Shown here in pieces: positions 46,422-54,725 of a stretch of 64,000 bases of DNA. The stretch comes from Paenibacillus sp. cl123 (GTDB lineage: Bacteria; Bacillota; Bacilli; Paenibacillales; NBRC-103111): positions 62,001 to 126,000 of the forward strand of contig NZ_FMYY01000007.1 of NCBI RefSeq assembly GCF_900101595.1, given 5' to 3'. Below the pieces are notes generated by a model. The model searched no databases. It saw nothing but the letters and a program-made list of their open reading frames with translations, and was not told where the DNA came from. The position numbers and the translations under genes were made by a program. Positions within the stretch are counted from its first letter, which is position 1. Each line of letters begins with the position of its first letter.

Positions 46422-47384
46422 CTACTGCAGCGGTTTGCTGTACTTGGGCACGTTGTTGTGAGCCAGACGTCCGCAGGCGGCCGCTACGATGCCGCATACG
46501 ATATCATCCATGAAGGTGTTGCATTTGCCTTCCGCATGATCCGAATCCAAATCTTGAATAATGCCCGGCTTGACCTTGTCCAAATAACCGAAATTCGTTA
46601 ACGCGATCGTGCCGTACATCAATGGAATAGCCGTCGCAATGCTTTCATCCACACCGAACAGCCCTTCGTCCTGACCGACGATATGCGTGTACTGCCTGTT
46701 CAATTCGCCATTCTCCACGGCTCTGTCGATTTTGATCGCCAGCTGGATCGTGTGAAAGGTCTGCTGCTTGGCCAGTACGGCTAAAATATGATCTTCGCAC
46801 AAGCTGCGCGGCATATCCGGGTTATAAGGACGCTGCAGCTGATCGAGGATATCAACGAGATCGTCCAGCTTCACTCCCCGGGTGCCCAGCAGCTCCAAAT
46901 TTCTGGCCGCGTAATTTTCCTTGACCTTATCCGAGATGACGACGCTCGTCGCGGAGGCCACAATGGCCGCGATGCCTTTGGAAATAAAGGATTTGGGACG
47001 TTTGGTCGGGAAGAAAAACCTGAACTTGCAATCCACGAAGCCGAACAGGGAGATAGCCCCGCTGCCGTAGAGGCCGCAGATGGACATCGCGATCGTGCGG
47101 TGAACATTGTAGGAAGGGTCCTTCATGCTGGCGAGCAGCTCGGAATCATGCCTCACCATTTGCTGAAGTTCGATCAGCGTAGACATCACATTAAACGTTT
47201 CCGTTTTGCTCAAAACCCCCATCAAGGTAGTCGTGATCGTCTCATGAGGAATTTTTTTAGTTCCTTTGATTTCCACCAGCAGCCGGGCGATCGCTTCTTC
47301 CAGCACGGCCTGAGGATACAGCGCAAACACTTCCTCACGGAATTCGTTAAAAATTTCCACTTTCTCTTTCAGAAACGTTTTCAT
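46422..47384 (-). CDS. PgpA/YutG-like protein with a degenerate N-terminal copy of the domain
   Basis: The 320-aa protein ends in a PgpA/YutG-type domain (about residues 160-310: GLFGVDESIATAIPLMYGTIALTNFGYLDKVKPG, then TFMDDIVCGIVAAACGRLAH). This family includes phosphatidylglycerophosphatase A. Residues about 46-154 look like a second, diverged copy: MGVLSKTETFNVMSTL aligns with LAVLAKQQTFHTIQLA, and CGLYGSGAISLFGFVD with PLMYGTIALTNFGYLD. The N-terminal copy lacks the FMDD acidic motif. ATG 47384 has AAAGGGA 8 nt upstream; the frame extends to 47435. It stands alone. Confidence 0.75.
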   Translation of the reverse strand: MKTFLKEKVEIFNEFREEVFALYPQAVLEEAIARLLVEIKGTKKIPHETITTTLMGVLSKTETFNVMSTLIELQQMVRHDSELLASMKDPSYNVHRTIAMSICGLYGSGAISLFGFVDCKFRFFFPTKRPKSFISKGIAAIVASATSVVISDKVKENYAARNLELLGTRGVKLDDLVDILDQLQRPYNPDMPRSLCEDHILAVLAKQQTFHTIQLAIKIDRAVENGELNRQYTHIVGQDEGLFGVDESIATAIPLMYGTIALTNFGYLDKVKPGIIQDLDSDHAEGKCNTFMDDIVCGIVAAACGRLAHNNVPKYSKPLQ

Positions 47385-47510
47385 GCAGACATCCCTTTCT
47401 GATTCCTCGATGTTCCGACAAGCGTTGAAGAACACCCGTCGGGAGCATCAAGAGGAGACCGCGACGGCGGACTCCTCCTGATGAACAAGCTGCCGCAGGC
47501 CGGCAATATG

Positions 47511-48200
47511 CTACTCAAGCGGGGCCAGCGTCTCGGCGATCGCCTCGATATCCGCGGCTGTCAGCTTCTGGAGCGACCGGAGGGCCAGATAAGCGTCCCC
47601 CACCTTCAGGTACAACGTGGATTTTCCGCCTTCCGTCACCCATTTGCCGCTGCCAATCTTGAGCTGCACCGGCTTCTCCGAGTCCACTTTCCCGGCAGGC
47701 TTCATTTCCTTGGCCGATTCGCTCAGCTCCATGTTTAGATATTGGATCGTAAACGAATCCCCCATGCCCTGAATCTGCGAAACCCGGTCATCCTGCGCCC
47801 CCAGCTTGGGAACGTAGGCCGTTTTCAGACCTTGGGCTTTGGCCAGATCCAGCACCGTTTTTTTGTACATATCGGAAATATCCAGAGCCGCGAGCTTCAC
47901 CGGCTCGGCCGGCGCCGCCGGAGTTCCGCTCTGAGTCCCCCCGGCTGCTGGCGGCTGACCGTTCTGGCCCCCCGGCGTAGTCGGAGCGGGCGTCTGCGGC
48001 TGCTGGCCAGTCTCCCCCGGCGTAGTCGGAGCAGGCGTCTGCGGCTGCTGGCCGGTCTCCCCCGTCGATGCGGCTGGCGGAGTCTCCCCCTGCTGCGGCG
48101 TCTGCTTGGAGCAGGCGGACATGATCGAAGCGGAAGCCAGCAGGATAGCCGCGGCTCCTACCCAAGTTCGCTTCCAGCTTGAATGAGACAAGAATAACAT
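47511..48200 (-). CDS. Lipoprotein of unknown function with duplicated Pro/Gln-rich unit
   Basis: The 229-aa product has a signal peptide and lipobox ASIMSACSKQ. A low-complexity stretch follows with two identical 15-residue units (GETGQQPQTPAPTTP) in tandem, then a globular C-terminal region (about residues 105-229: KLAALDISDMYKKTVLDLAKAQGLK..., KIGSGKWVTEGGKSTLYLKVGDAYLALRSL). I do not recognise the family. ATG 48200 has GGAGGTG 6-8 nt upstream, which lies across the stop of the upstream Ger(x)C-like gene, so the two are probably cotranscribed. Confidence 0.78.
   Translation of the reverse strand: MLFLSHSSWKRTWVGAAAILLASASIMSACSKQTPQQGETPPAASTGETGQQPQTPAPTTPGETGQQPQTPAPTTPGGQNGQPPAAGGTQSGTPAAPAEPVKLAALDISDMYKKTVLDLAKAQGLKTAYVPKLGAQDDRVSQIQGMGDSFTIQYLNMELSESAKEMKPAGKVDSEKPVQLKIGSGKWVTEGGKSTLYLKVGDAYLALRSLQKLTAADIEAIAETLAPLE
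47973..48062. repeat. 45-bp tandem duplication in the lipoprotein gene
   Basis: Units 47973-48017 and 48018-48062 are nearly identical 45-mers, in frame, encoding the repeated GETGQQPQTPAPTTP linker. Confidence 0.85.
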
Positions 48201-48201
48201 A

Positions 48202-49293
48202 TTAAACACCTCCAGGAATATGTACGTCCACGTTCACTTGGACATCGGCTCTCTTCCAAGAGCCCCTCCACCTGTCGGCACTCCAATAGCCCGGAAATTG
48301 CGCGCGGGCCGACTCCCCCCATTCCAGCGGGTCTACGCCCAGCTGCTGCAGATGGCGAATCAGAGAAATAACCTGAGCCTTCAGCCGTTCTTCGTAACGA
48401 ACAACCATTTGCTTGTCCGGCGCCCCGGCAGAAGCTGCGGGATATCCGCTCATGCGCAAGGAAACCTTCATCAGCGGGCGCTTCCAATCGCCGTTCCAGG
48501 CAACTCCTGTGCGGCAGACAACTCCCTGCAGCTCCGCGGGACCTCCGTCCGGCCCTGCGAAGGCGAGCGGGTCTGCAAGCTCCCTCCCGCCCCGCAGGCA
48601 AGCGAAAAGTCGGCTTTCTTCCGCGCTCAGGCGGCCGACAAGCTCTTGTTTCTTAAACAATAACATCTGAATTGAAACAGGCGCAAATCCTCCATCCGAC
48701 CTCGCAGACAACCCGGAAGGGAATAAAGGCAGCGCCTGGTCGGCTTCATATTCCGTCCTCATCTCCCGCAGCGAGTCGCGCACGGCGGTATGGCCGCCCA
48801 TTACATAGCGGCCAAGCTGCGCAGCATCCGGGCGCCGGACGAAGGATTCGGCGGTTCCTTCGACTGCGGCGATCCGGGGCTGGCTGCCGGTGCGCAGACC
48901 GAGACGGCGAAGCTCGGCGACCCAGGATGAGGGGAAGCCGTGACGAGCCACCCAGCGCTCGCTGATGACGACGAGCTGCGGCGGCTGCGTACTGCGCCAG
49001 GGGAGCGACGCATCCGACAGCGAAACGAAGGAGCGGGTTTCCACACCCGCGGCCGCTAACGGCTTGAGGCCGCCTCCCGCCCTCTCGGACGGTCCCCGCA
49101 GAGCTGTAACGCGAATGCCCCCAGCGCCTTCATCAATGCCCGCGATCGCAAGATTCGCTCCTCCCGGAGCCGCCTGGCTTATCCGATAGGATGACTCCTC
49201 CATTTCCCCGGCTGCACAACCCGCACAGCCGAGCGACATCAGCAGCAGCCCCACCGTCAACCCTTTTCTGCGGCTCGATGGCTTTCCGTGCAT
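48202..49293 (-). CDS. Ger(x)C-like lipoprotein (divergent, orphan)
   Basis: The 363-aa exported lipoprotein has lipobox LLMSLGCAGCAAGEME. The C-terminal part (about residues 225-363) resembles the Ger(x)C C-domain: RLKAQVISLIRHLQQLGVDPLEWGESARAQFPGYW followed by a basic patch and VQVNVDVHI. The N-terminal half is diverged (ITALRGPSERAGG, PQLVVISERW). No A or B receptor subunits are nearby, so it may be an orphan with a spore envelope role. GGAGGAGGAGC precedes the ATG. Confidence 0.7.
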   Translation of the reverse strand: MHGKPSSRRKGLTVGLLLMSLGCAGCAAGEMEESSYRISQAAPGGANLAIAGIDEGAGGIRVTALRGPSERAGGGLKPLAAAGVETRSFVSLSDASLPWRSTQPPQLVVISERWVARHGFPSSWVAELRRLGLRTGSQPRIAAVEGTAESFVRRPDAAQLGRYVMGGHTAVRDSLREMRTEYEADQALPLFPSGLSARSDGGFAPVSIQMLLFKKQELVGRLSAEESRLFACLRGGRELADPLAFAGPDGGPAELQGVVCRTGVAWNGDWKRPLMKVSLRMSGYPAASAGAPDKQMVVRYEERLKAQVISLIRHLQQLGVDPLEWGESARAQFPGYWSADRWRGSWKRADVQVNVDVHIPGGV

Positions 49294-49525
49294 GTTGCTC
49301 CTCCTCCGCTTCCACCAGGAACTTATGATGCTTACCTTGAATTCCTACTATTTCCATCCACTGAGCCCATTATGCATAAGAAAAGCTCATGATCGGAGCC
49401 CTTTCGTGGAAACACATGCGTGTTTTAGCGGTAGCTTTTTTGTCGAGCAGAAAGTTCTGCGGCGCTGACTCTTAAAGAATGAGACTACTTAGGTTGTCTC
49501 GAAAGAGATGCCGAGCAGCAACCGG

Positions 49526-49731
49526 AAAATCGCATACACTTGCTCGGCTGGCGGTCAAGCGGAGGGGTTTTGTACGAAAATTCGCATACACTTGCTCGGC
49601 TGGCGGTCAATCGCAGAAGTTTTATACGAAAAATAGCATACTTGCGCCCCACTGACGCTCAAACGTACAGGTTTTATACGAAAAATCGCATACACTCGCT
49701 CGGCTGGCGATCAATCGCAGGGATTTGTACG
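49526..49731. repeat. Tandem repeat, four units of 51-52 bp
   Basis: Units start with AAAAATCGCATACACTTGCT and end with TTTTATACG: 49526-49576, 49577-49628, 49629-49680 (most diverged) and 49681-49731, followed by a partial fifth. The 52-bp unit is not a multiple of three, so it is non-coding. It lies in the gene-free 49294-50304 region. Each unit has the short element GCTCGGCTGGCGGTCAA. Confidence 0.85.
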
Positions 49732-49899
49732 AAAAACCCACTGCTAGGTCCCCCCAATAAAACTAAGCAGGAAGTCGAGGATAAACACCTGACGGCGTCC
49801 TTATGCTCAGACGGATGAGAGGTGGATGGCGCGCATGAAACTGTAAAGGAAATCGTTGTTCCTTAGAGCCGCTTTTCTCACGACCTCACCATCCTGACG

Positions 49900-50021
49900 G
49901 AAATCAGCGACCCTTAGACGGGCAACATGAGCGAAACGGAATCGTTTCGCATTGTAACGGGCTCCGAGTTCCGTAACAAATGGAATGCGGTCGATTTCGT
50001 GCGCTAAGGGTCGCTGACTTC
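49900..50021. repeat. Structured element with 18-bp terminal inverted repeats
   Basis: Outer arms around 49900-49917 and 50004-50021 match as inverted repeats (14 of 14 over TCAGCGACCCTTAG, extended to 18 with one mismatch). Inside is a perfect 8-bp hairpin GCGAAACG/CGTTTCGC. Size (about 120 bp) and no coding content suggest a MITE-like or extragenic palindromic element. I see no target duplication. The rest of 49732-50222 shows nothing recognisable. Confidence 0.6.
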
Positions 50022-50222
50022 GTAAAAACTCCGGACCGCTCCGTACACCCAGCTTTAATACCTTTTCCTTCCGGAAGGGTTATACACTTAGTGCGCTGAC
50101 CTAAGAAATCTTTCTGAGATTTCAAATAAGCTCCATAAAACGGGGAGGTCATTTCGAAACCGGCTCAGATACTTTGCGGTGAGGAAAGGGGCCAGCCCCA
50201 TGTATAAGTTCGATCGCAGACG

Positions 50223-50258
50223 AAAAAGCGCCGTCCGGGTTACCCCGTAACGACGCTT
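50223..50258 (-). terminator. Intrinsic terminator after the MBL-fold gene
   Basis: On the minus strand, AAGCGTCGT..CGGG pairs with CCCG..ACGGCGCTT around GTAA, followed by TTTTT. It lies about 45 nt after the MBL gene stop. Confidence 0.75.
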
Positions 50259-50304
50259 CGGCGAGATGGTCGGCTGCTTGCGGCCCACATATCCGCATAA
50301 GCAG

Positions 50305-51306
50305 CTACCCGCTTTTTTTCGCGAAGCGGATAACGCCCTGCTCCTCCTCGGCCGACAACCGTCCCGCCTCCTGCAGCCAGATCAAATGCGCCAGCGTCTC
50401 CGCCAGCGCAAACCGCAGCTGATGCAGACTGAGGCGGTCGCCGAACATCGACTGGCATACCTCATAGGCGGTCTGCGGCTCCGCCAGCAGGGAGGCCATA
50501 GCTTCCAGACGCTCCTCATGATGAGCGATCAGCTCCCCCGTCCGTTCGGCAAACCGGCTGAACGGCTCACGATGGCCCGGGTAAGCGAAATTTACCTCGT
50601 ACCGGCTCATCTCCTCCAGGCTGCTCAGGTAGCTGTCCAGCGGGTTGGCGTCGATGCGTTCGGTCAAGTAGCTGACATTCGGCGAGATTTGCGGCAGCAC
50701 ATGATCTCCGCAAAACATCACCTTCGTTTCCGCCCGGTAGAAGCAGAGATGGCCCGCCGCATGACCCGGCGTATGAATAGCGCGGTAGACGCGGCCCCCC
50801 AGCGGAATGTCTTCCCCGTCCTCCATCACCGTAACCTCCGGCTGCGGCGATACGGCCGGGACGAAGCCGTCCATATGCTCGCGCATCGGCGCGGTCAGCT
50901 CATCTGGCAGCCCGTGCCGCAGGAACAGCGCCAGCAGTTGATCCGTAAGCGGCGTTCCTGCGCCCCAGAGCAGCTTTACCTGCTCCAGGCCGGTCCGGGA
51001 CAACAGAACCGGCGCATCCGCCAGCTCCTGCATCCAGCCCGCCAGTCCATAATGGTCAGGATGGTGATGGGTCAAGACGATGCGCTCAATCCGCTTCGGC
51101 TCCAGGCCCAGCTCGCCGAACACGGCCTGCCACACCTTCTCGGCTTCGGCGGTGCGGAGTCCCGGGTCGATAATCGTCCAGCCCGTCGGCCCGCCAAGCA
51201 CATAAGCGTTCACCCAGCGAAGCGGGAACGGCAGCGGCACTTTGATCTGATACGCATCCGGATGCTTGACGATCACCTCTTGCCGTGCTGCTCGCGTATT
51301 ACTCAC
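50305..51306 (-). CDS. MBL-fold metallo-hydrolase
   Basis: The 333-aa metallo-beta-lactamase-fold hydrolase has the zinc motif THHHPDHYG (about residues 80-88), then HTPGHAAGHLCFY, FCGDHVLP and AYPGHREPF. A helical C-terminal extension (about 240-333) resembles the winged-helix tail of glyoxalase II/LACTB2-like members. The substrate is unknown. GTG 51306 overlaps the preceding methyltransferase stop by 8 nt and has AGGGGGAGG upstream. Confidence 0.9.
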   Translation of the reverse strand: MSNTRAARQEVIVKHPDAYQIKVPLPFPLRWVNAYVLGGPTGWTIIDPGLRTAEAEKVWQAVFGELGLEPKRIERIVLTHHHPDHYGLAGWMQELADAPVLLSRTGLEQVKLLWGAGTPLTDQLLALFLRHGLPDELTAPMREHMDGFVPAVSPQPEVTVMEDGEDIPLGGRVYRAIHTPGHAAGHLCFYRAETKVMFCGDHVLPQISPNVSYLTERIDANPLDSYLSSLEEMSRYEVNFAYPGHREPFSRFAERTGELIAHHEERLEAMASLLAEPQTAYEVCQSMFGDRLSLHQLRFALAETLAHLIWLQEAGRLSAEEEQGVIRFAKKSG

Positions 51307-52045
51307 CGGCCTCCCCCTTCCTGCCGACAAAAATCATTCGCTTGGAATCGGCGGCCGAATAAGGAGAAGCATCGTAGCCTCCATATACGGCATCCACGAT
51401 AAGGCCGGCCTTGTCCAGCATAACTCGGAACTCCTCCAGCCCGATCAGCTTGACTTTCTCCTCATACACGCGCTTGTCCGCACAATCCGAATCCTGCAGT
51501 ATGATGGTTTTGCACACATAACCACGCTCGATTCTTCGGTTCTCCTCGATCCGCAATCCATCCTCCGTCCGCACGGAATGAGGGACAAGATGGGTGCGAA
51601 CATGCTCCGGATTCAGAAAATCGATTATAAACCGGCCTTCGCTGCTCAGCAGACGGCGGATTTCTCCTAGCACACGCTCATGATCGGCATCCTCCTCGAA
51701 GTAGCCGAAGGAAGTGAACAGATTGACAACAGCATCGTACGGCCCCTCCAGCGGCACCTCGCGCATATCGCCCCGCACCCAGACGACCTCCCCGCCTTCG
51801 TCCAGCTTGCGCGCTTCCGTCAGCAGCACCTCCGACAGATCGACGCCTGTGACCCGAAAGCCGAACCCCGTCAACGCCATCGAATGCCTTCCCATGCCGC
51901 AGCACAAATCCAGTACCTCCGAGCCCTCGGGCAGCTCCAGCCATTCCATCATGGATCTGACTTCCTCATAAGCCCCCTGCATGTCGCGATGTTTATAGAC
52001 GACCAAATAATCGTCTCCGAAACTTTTGGTGTACCACTCCGACAT
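51299..52045 (-). CDS. Class I SAM-dependent methyltransferase
   Basis: The 248-aa cytosolic protein has the SAM-binding signature EVLDLCCGMGRHSMAL (about residues 43-58), followed by VTGVDLSEVLLTEARK and VRGDMREVPLEGPYDAVVNLFTSFGYF. The substrate is not evident; it is of the small-molecule Methyltransf_25 type. AAAGGAG precedes the ATG by 10 nt. It is cotranscribed with the MBL-fold gene. Confidence 0.9.
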   Translation of the reverse strand: MSEWYTKSFGDDYLVVYKHRDMQGAYEEVRSMMEWLELPEGSEVLDLCCGMGRHSMALTGFGFRVTGVDLSEVLLTEARKLDEGGEVVWVRGDMREVPLEGPYDAVVNLFTSFGYFEEDADHERVLGEIRRLLSSEGRFIIDFLNPEHVRTHLVPHSVRTEDGLRIEENRRIERGYVCKTIILQDSDCADKRVYEEKVKLIGLEEFRVMLDKAGLIVDAVYGGYDASPYSAADSKRMIFVGRKGEAGE

Positions 52046-52136
52046 TTGATTCTGCTCCTTTGGTCTAATGGCAATTAACCTTTATTCTACCAGATAGCGC
52101 TTTGGAAAATCTATGGTTAAGCGGCAGACGCTGTAG

Positions 52137-52142
52137 TATAAT
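52137..52142 (+). promoter_or_regulatory. TATAAT -10 element before the ROK gene
   Basis: A perfect TATAAT lies 43 nt before the ROK start. The -35 is weak (TGGTTA, 17 nt upstream). The gap to the divergent methyltransferase gene is about 140 nt. Confidence 0.4.
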
Positions 52143-52185
52143 GAATGCTTGAACAACGCCCTTCCCAAGCGATGGAGGAATCTGT

Positions 52186-53397
52186 ATGAGCCGAGTGCGT
52201 ATCGAACAGCTGATTAACGGACGCAAAGCGAAAGATATATATGAGCACATCCGCAAGCATGGAGTCGTGTCAAAGATTGACCTGCTGGACAGAAGCGGTC
52301 TTACCGGCAGCACGCTCACCCGGACGCTTGAAGAGCTGACGGCCCAAGGGCTGATCGCCGAAGCCGGCTTCGGCGAGTCGACAGGCGGGCGCAGGCCGAT
52401 TCTTTATACGATCAATTCCGATTATGCCTATGTGTTCGGGCTGGATATTTCCCGGATGCACTCCAAATTGATGCTTTTCGATCTGCAGATGAACCGGCTC
52501 GAATCGAAGCGCTGGATCATGAACGAGCGCATGACCCCCCAGAAGCTGCTCGGCGAAATTGCGGCTGAAGCGGAAGACATGCTGGCCCGGCGCCATCTCG
52601 ACCGCTCTCGTGTGCTTGGCCTCGGAATCGGGGCGGTAGGCCCGCTGGACAGGACGACCGGTGCTCTGCTCGATCCGCTGCATTTCCCAGCCCCCGGCTG
52701 GAATCAGGTGGCGCTTACGGATTATATGGAGGAGCGGCTCGGCTTCCCCTGCATGCTGGACAACGGCGCCAATGCCGCGCTGATCGCCGAGTCGTGGTCC
52801 GTCCGCGAGCGGGATTACCGCCATCTGCTGTATGTGCATGTAGGGGTAGGCATCAGGTCGGCCATGATGACGGGGGGACAGCTCGTCTACGGAGCCGTCG
52901 ATATGGAAGGCTCGCTTGGCCAGATGATCATTCAAACCGACGGTCCCCGTCTGTGGGGACAGGGCAACTTCGGAGCGCTCGAGTCGTATGTCTCCATCCA
53001 TGCCCTGGAGCAGCAGGCGCAGGCCAGGCTGAAGCAGGGCAGAGAGAGCCTTCTTCTGCGCCTCGCGCCGGAGCCGGAGAGCGTCCAATTCTCCCATCTT
53101 CAGCAGGCCTTGCAGGAGAATGATCCGCTGACCGTGGAGCTGTTTACGCAAGCGGCCACTTACTTCGGGATCGGGCTGGCCAACCTGCTCAATATTCTTC
53201 ACCCCGAGAAGGTGATTCTCGGCGGAGCGCTGATCAGCAGCCATACCGGTTTTTTCCACACGGCCACCCGGACTGCCATTCAGCGAGCCTATTATTACCC
53301 CAAATACCAGGTCGTCTTCAGCCTTGGCTCGCTGGGCGAAGACGCGCTGGCGACCGGAGCGGCTCTGATGGTCATTAACCGGATGACCGCCGGTTAG
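52186..53397 (+). CDS. ROK family transcriptional regulator
   Basis: The 403-aa NagC/XylR-type protein has an N-terminal MarR-like helix-turn-helix (about residues 15-70: IYEHIRKHGVVSKIDLLDRSGLTGSTLTRTLEEL). The ROK sugar-binding fold (about 80-400) shows VFGLDISRMHSKLMLFDL, GIGAVGPLDRTTGAL and HPEKVILGGAL. The family zinc motif CxCGxxGC(L/I)E is replaced by RLWGQGNFGALE, and the usual DNDAN is DNGAN, so kinase activity is unlikely and zinc binding is lost. GGAGG precedes the ATG. No sugar genes are adjacent. Confidence 0.9.
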   Translation: MSRVRIEQLINGRKAKDIYEHIRKHGVVSKIDLLDRSGLTGSTLTRTLEELTAQGLIAEAGFGESTGGRRPILYTINSDYAYVFGLDISRMHSKLMLFDLQMNRLESKRWIMNERMTPQKLLGEIAAEAEDMLARRHLDRSRVLGLGIGAVGPLDRTTGALLDPLHFPAPGWNQVALTDYMEERLGFPCMLDNGANAALIAESWSVRERDYRHLLYVHVGVGIRSAMMTGGQLVYGAVDMEGSLGQMIIQTDGPRLWGQGNFGALESYVSIHALEQQAQARLKQGRESLLLRLAPEPESVQFSHLQQALQENDPLTVELFTQAATYFGIGLANLLNILHPEKVILGGALISSHTGFFHTATRTAIQRAYYYPKYQVVFSLGSLGEDALATGAALMVINRMTAG

Positions 53398-53452
53398 GGC
53401 GGCTGGAAGCCTCAGCTGTCTCAGCCACCCCAGATTGGAGCCGAACCTGAAA

Positions 53453-53495
53453 CAAGGCTATCCCGAAGATCGTTGGATCCCGCGGAATAGCCTTG
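53453..53495. terminator. Bidirectional hairpin between ROK gene and DGQHR pair
   Basis: Arms CAAGGCTAT/ATAGCCTTG (53453-53461, 53487-53495) with an additional CCCG/CGGG pairing sit between convergent genes. T runs are short on both strands. Confidence 0.65.
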
Positions 53496-53549
53496 ATATT
53501 TGCTTCATTTTGCGTGCTTCATGATTTTACCGCCGCTCCGGTCTTCCGG

Positions 53550-54725
53550 CTACGCCGTCGCTTCATCCTCCGAAGCCCCCGAATCGCCGTGCAGCTCCTG
53601 GAACAACTGAACAAGTCTGCCGTGCTTGCGCAGCGACTTCTCATGAATCAGATTCAGCTTGCCGTTGTCGAGCAGGCCGAACCGTTCGATCAGCTGCTCA
53701 TTCCCTTGCGACCAGTCGAAGCCGTCGAAGATGCGCAGGCATGTCGTCCAGTTTTTCGTATACTGCCCGTCCGTGAACAGGAAGCGATGCGCGAAAAGTG
53801 CGATGCTCTCCTGCATGGCGCGGGCCGAGGAGCTGTACTGCGGCAGTCCCGGCTGCTCCGGCATCAGCGGCAGCAAGGTCGTATAAAACTGATGCAATAT
53901 TTCAATATACATGCTGGGCTCGGACTTGATTTTCCGGGCCAGCTCGTAGGAAGGCTGCATCTTCCCTGTAAACAGCATCGTAGCCGTCGAATACAACCAG
54001 CTGAACGACGTGAAATTTTTGTTGTAGGCAGTCAAATTCGCCCGGCGCTCCACACCTGCTCCCTTGAGGAACATATTGTGGTCGACCACTTGCTGAATTA
54101 CGAGATTAAGCGGATCGATCGAGTCGAACGAATGGCCAAGCTCCTTGCTGACGAGTTGAACCTTCGAGTTGATATCCCCGAACAGCTGCTTCTCTTCTTC
54201 CTCGCTCAGACCGATGTAAATTTGCACCCCGAGCTCGCTCTCCATCAGCTCCAGTCTGCGGCGCTCCAACGCTTCAAGCTGACCGCTAAGCAGCTCCTCC
54301 TCAGTCACCGCTTCCGCGTTTTGCGGATTTTTGCGAATGACGATTTTCAAAGCCGCGAGCTTGCGTTCCAGGCGTCTTGCTTCCTTCAGCAACTGCTCGT
54401 TGACATAGCCAAGCGCCAAAATCCGGTGCTGTCCGTCCAGGATGCTAAGCTTGGAGCCGGGACGCAGCGATAATCCTTCGCTCGTCTTCGCCAGACTGAC
54501 CACATCGCGCAGCGACAGCGTCACCGGTCCGAAGAACACGCGGTCCAGCTCTCTTTCCTGCAAATAATTCGCAATCTTGCGGCGCTGTCCGCTGCTCAGC
54601 TTGCGCTGCACCATCGGGTCGATCGTCGTATAGTTAAGCAAATCCTGCACCTGAATAGGGATCGTCGCCAAGCCGAACCGTTCACAGAACGGATGAATGG
54701 TCATATTTAACCGTAAGCCGTCCAT
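53550..54725 (-). CDS. DGQHR-domain protein, DndB-like (second of pair)
   Basis: The 391-aa protein carries the DGQHR motif at residues 97-101 (LSILDGQHRILAL) and the second family element QLFGDINSKV (about 180-190), as in DndB-type proteins. It is paralogous to the gene directly upstream, with the same length. DndB regulates phosphorothioate modification loci, but no dndA/C/D/E genes are visible here, so the target is unknown. The ATG overlaps the stop of the upstream gene by 1 nt (TAATG). There is no signal or membrane span. The C-terminus is acidic. Confidence 0.85.
   Translation of the reverse strand: MDGLRLNMTIHPFCERFGLATIPIQVQDLLNYTTIDPMVQRKLSSGQRRKIANYLQERELDRVFFGPVTLSLRDVVSLAKTSEGLSLRPGSKLSILDGQHRILALGYVNEQLLKEARRLERKLAALKIVIRKNPQNAEAVTEEELLSGQLEALERRRLELMESELGVQIYIGLSEEEEKQLFGDINSKVQLVSKELGHSFDSIDPLNLVIQQVVDHNMFLKGAGVERRANLTAYNKNFTSFSWLYSTATMLFTGKMQPSYELARKIKSEPSMYIEILHQFYTTLLPLMPEQPGLPQYSSSARAMQESIALFAHRFLFTDGQYTKNWTTCLRIFDGFDWSQGNEQLIERFGLLDNGKLNLIHEKSLRKHGRLVQLFQELHGDSGASEDEATA

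Noticed and set aside
46371-46446. 12-bp inverted repeat AAACCGCTGCAG around the PgpA-like stop, considered as a terminator
   Set aside because: The loop is over 50 nt, no T run follows, and one arm lies in coding sequence; the hairpin at 46266-46307 fits better.
49526-49731. CRISPR array
   Set aside because: Units are contiguous 51-52 bp repeats without unique spacers, and no cas genes are near.
49540-49818. 92-codon frame across the 51-52 bp tandem repeat
   Set aside because: The repeat unit does not keep frame, there is no ribosome site and composition is repeat-driven.
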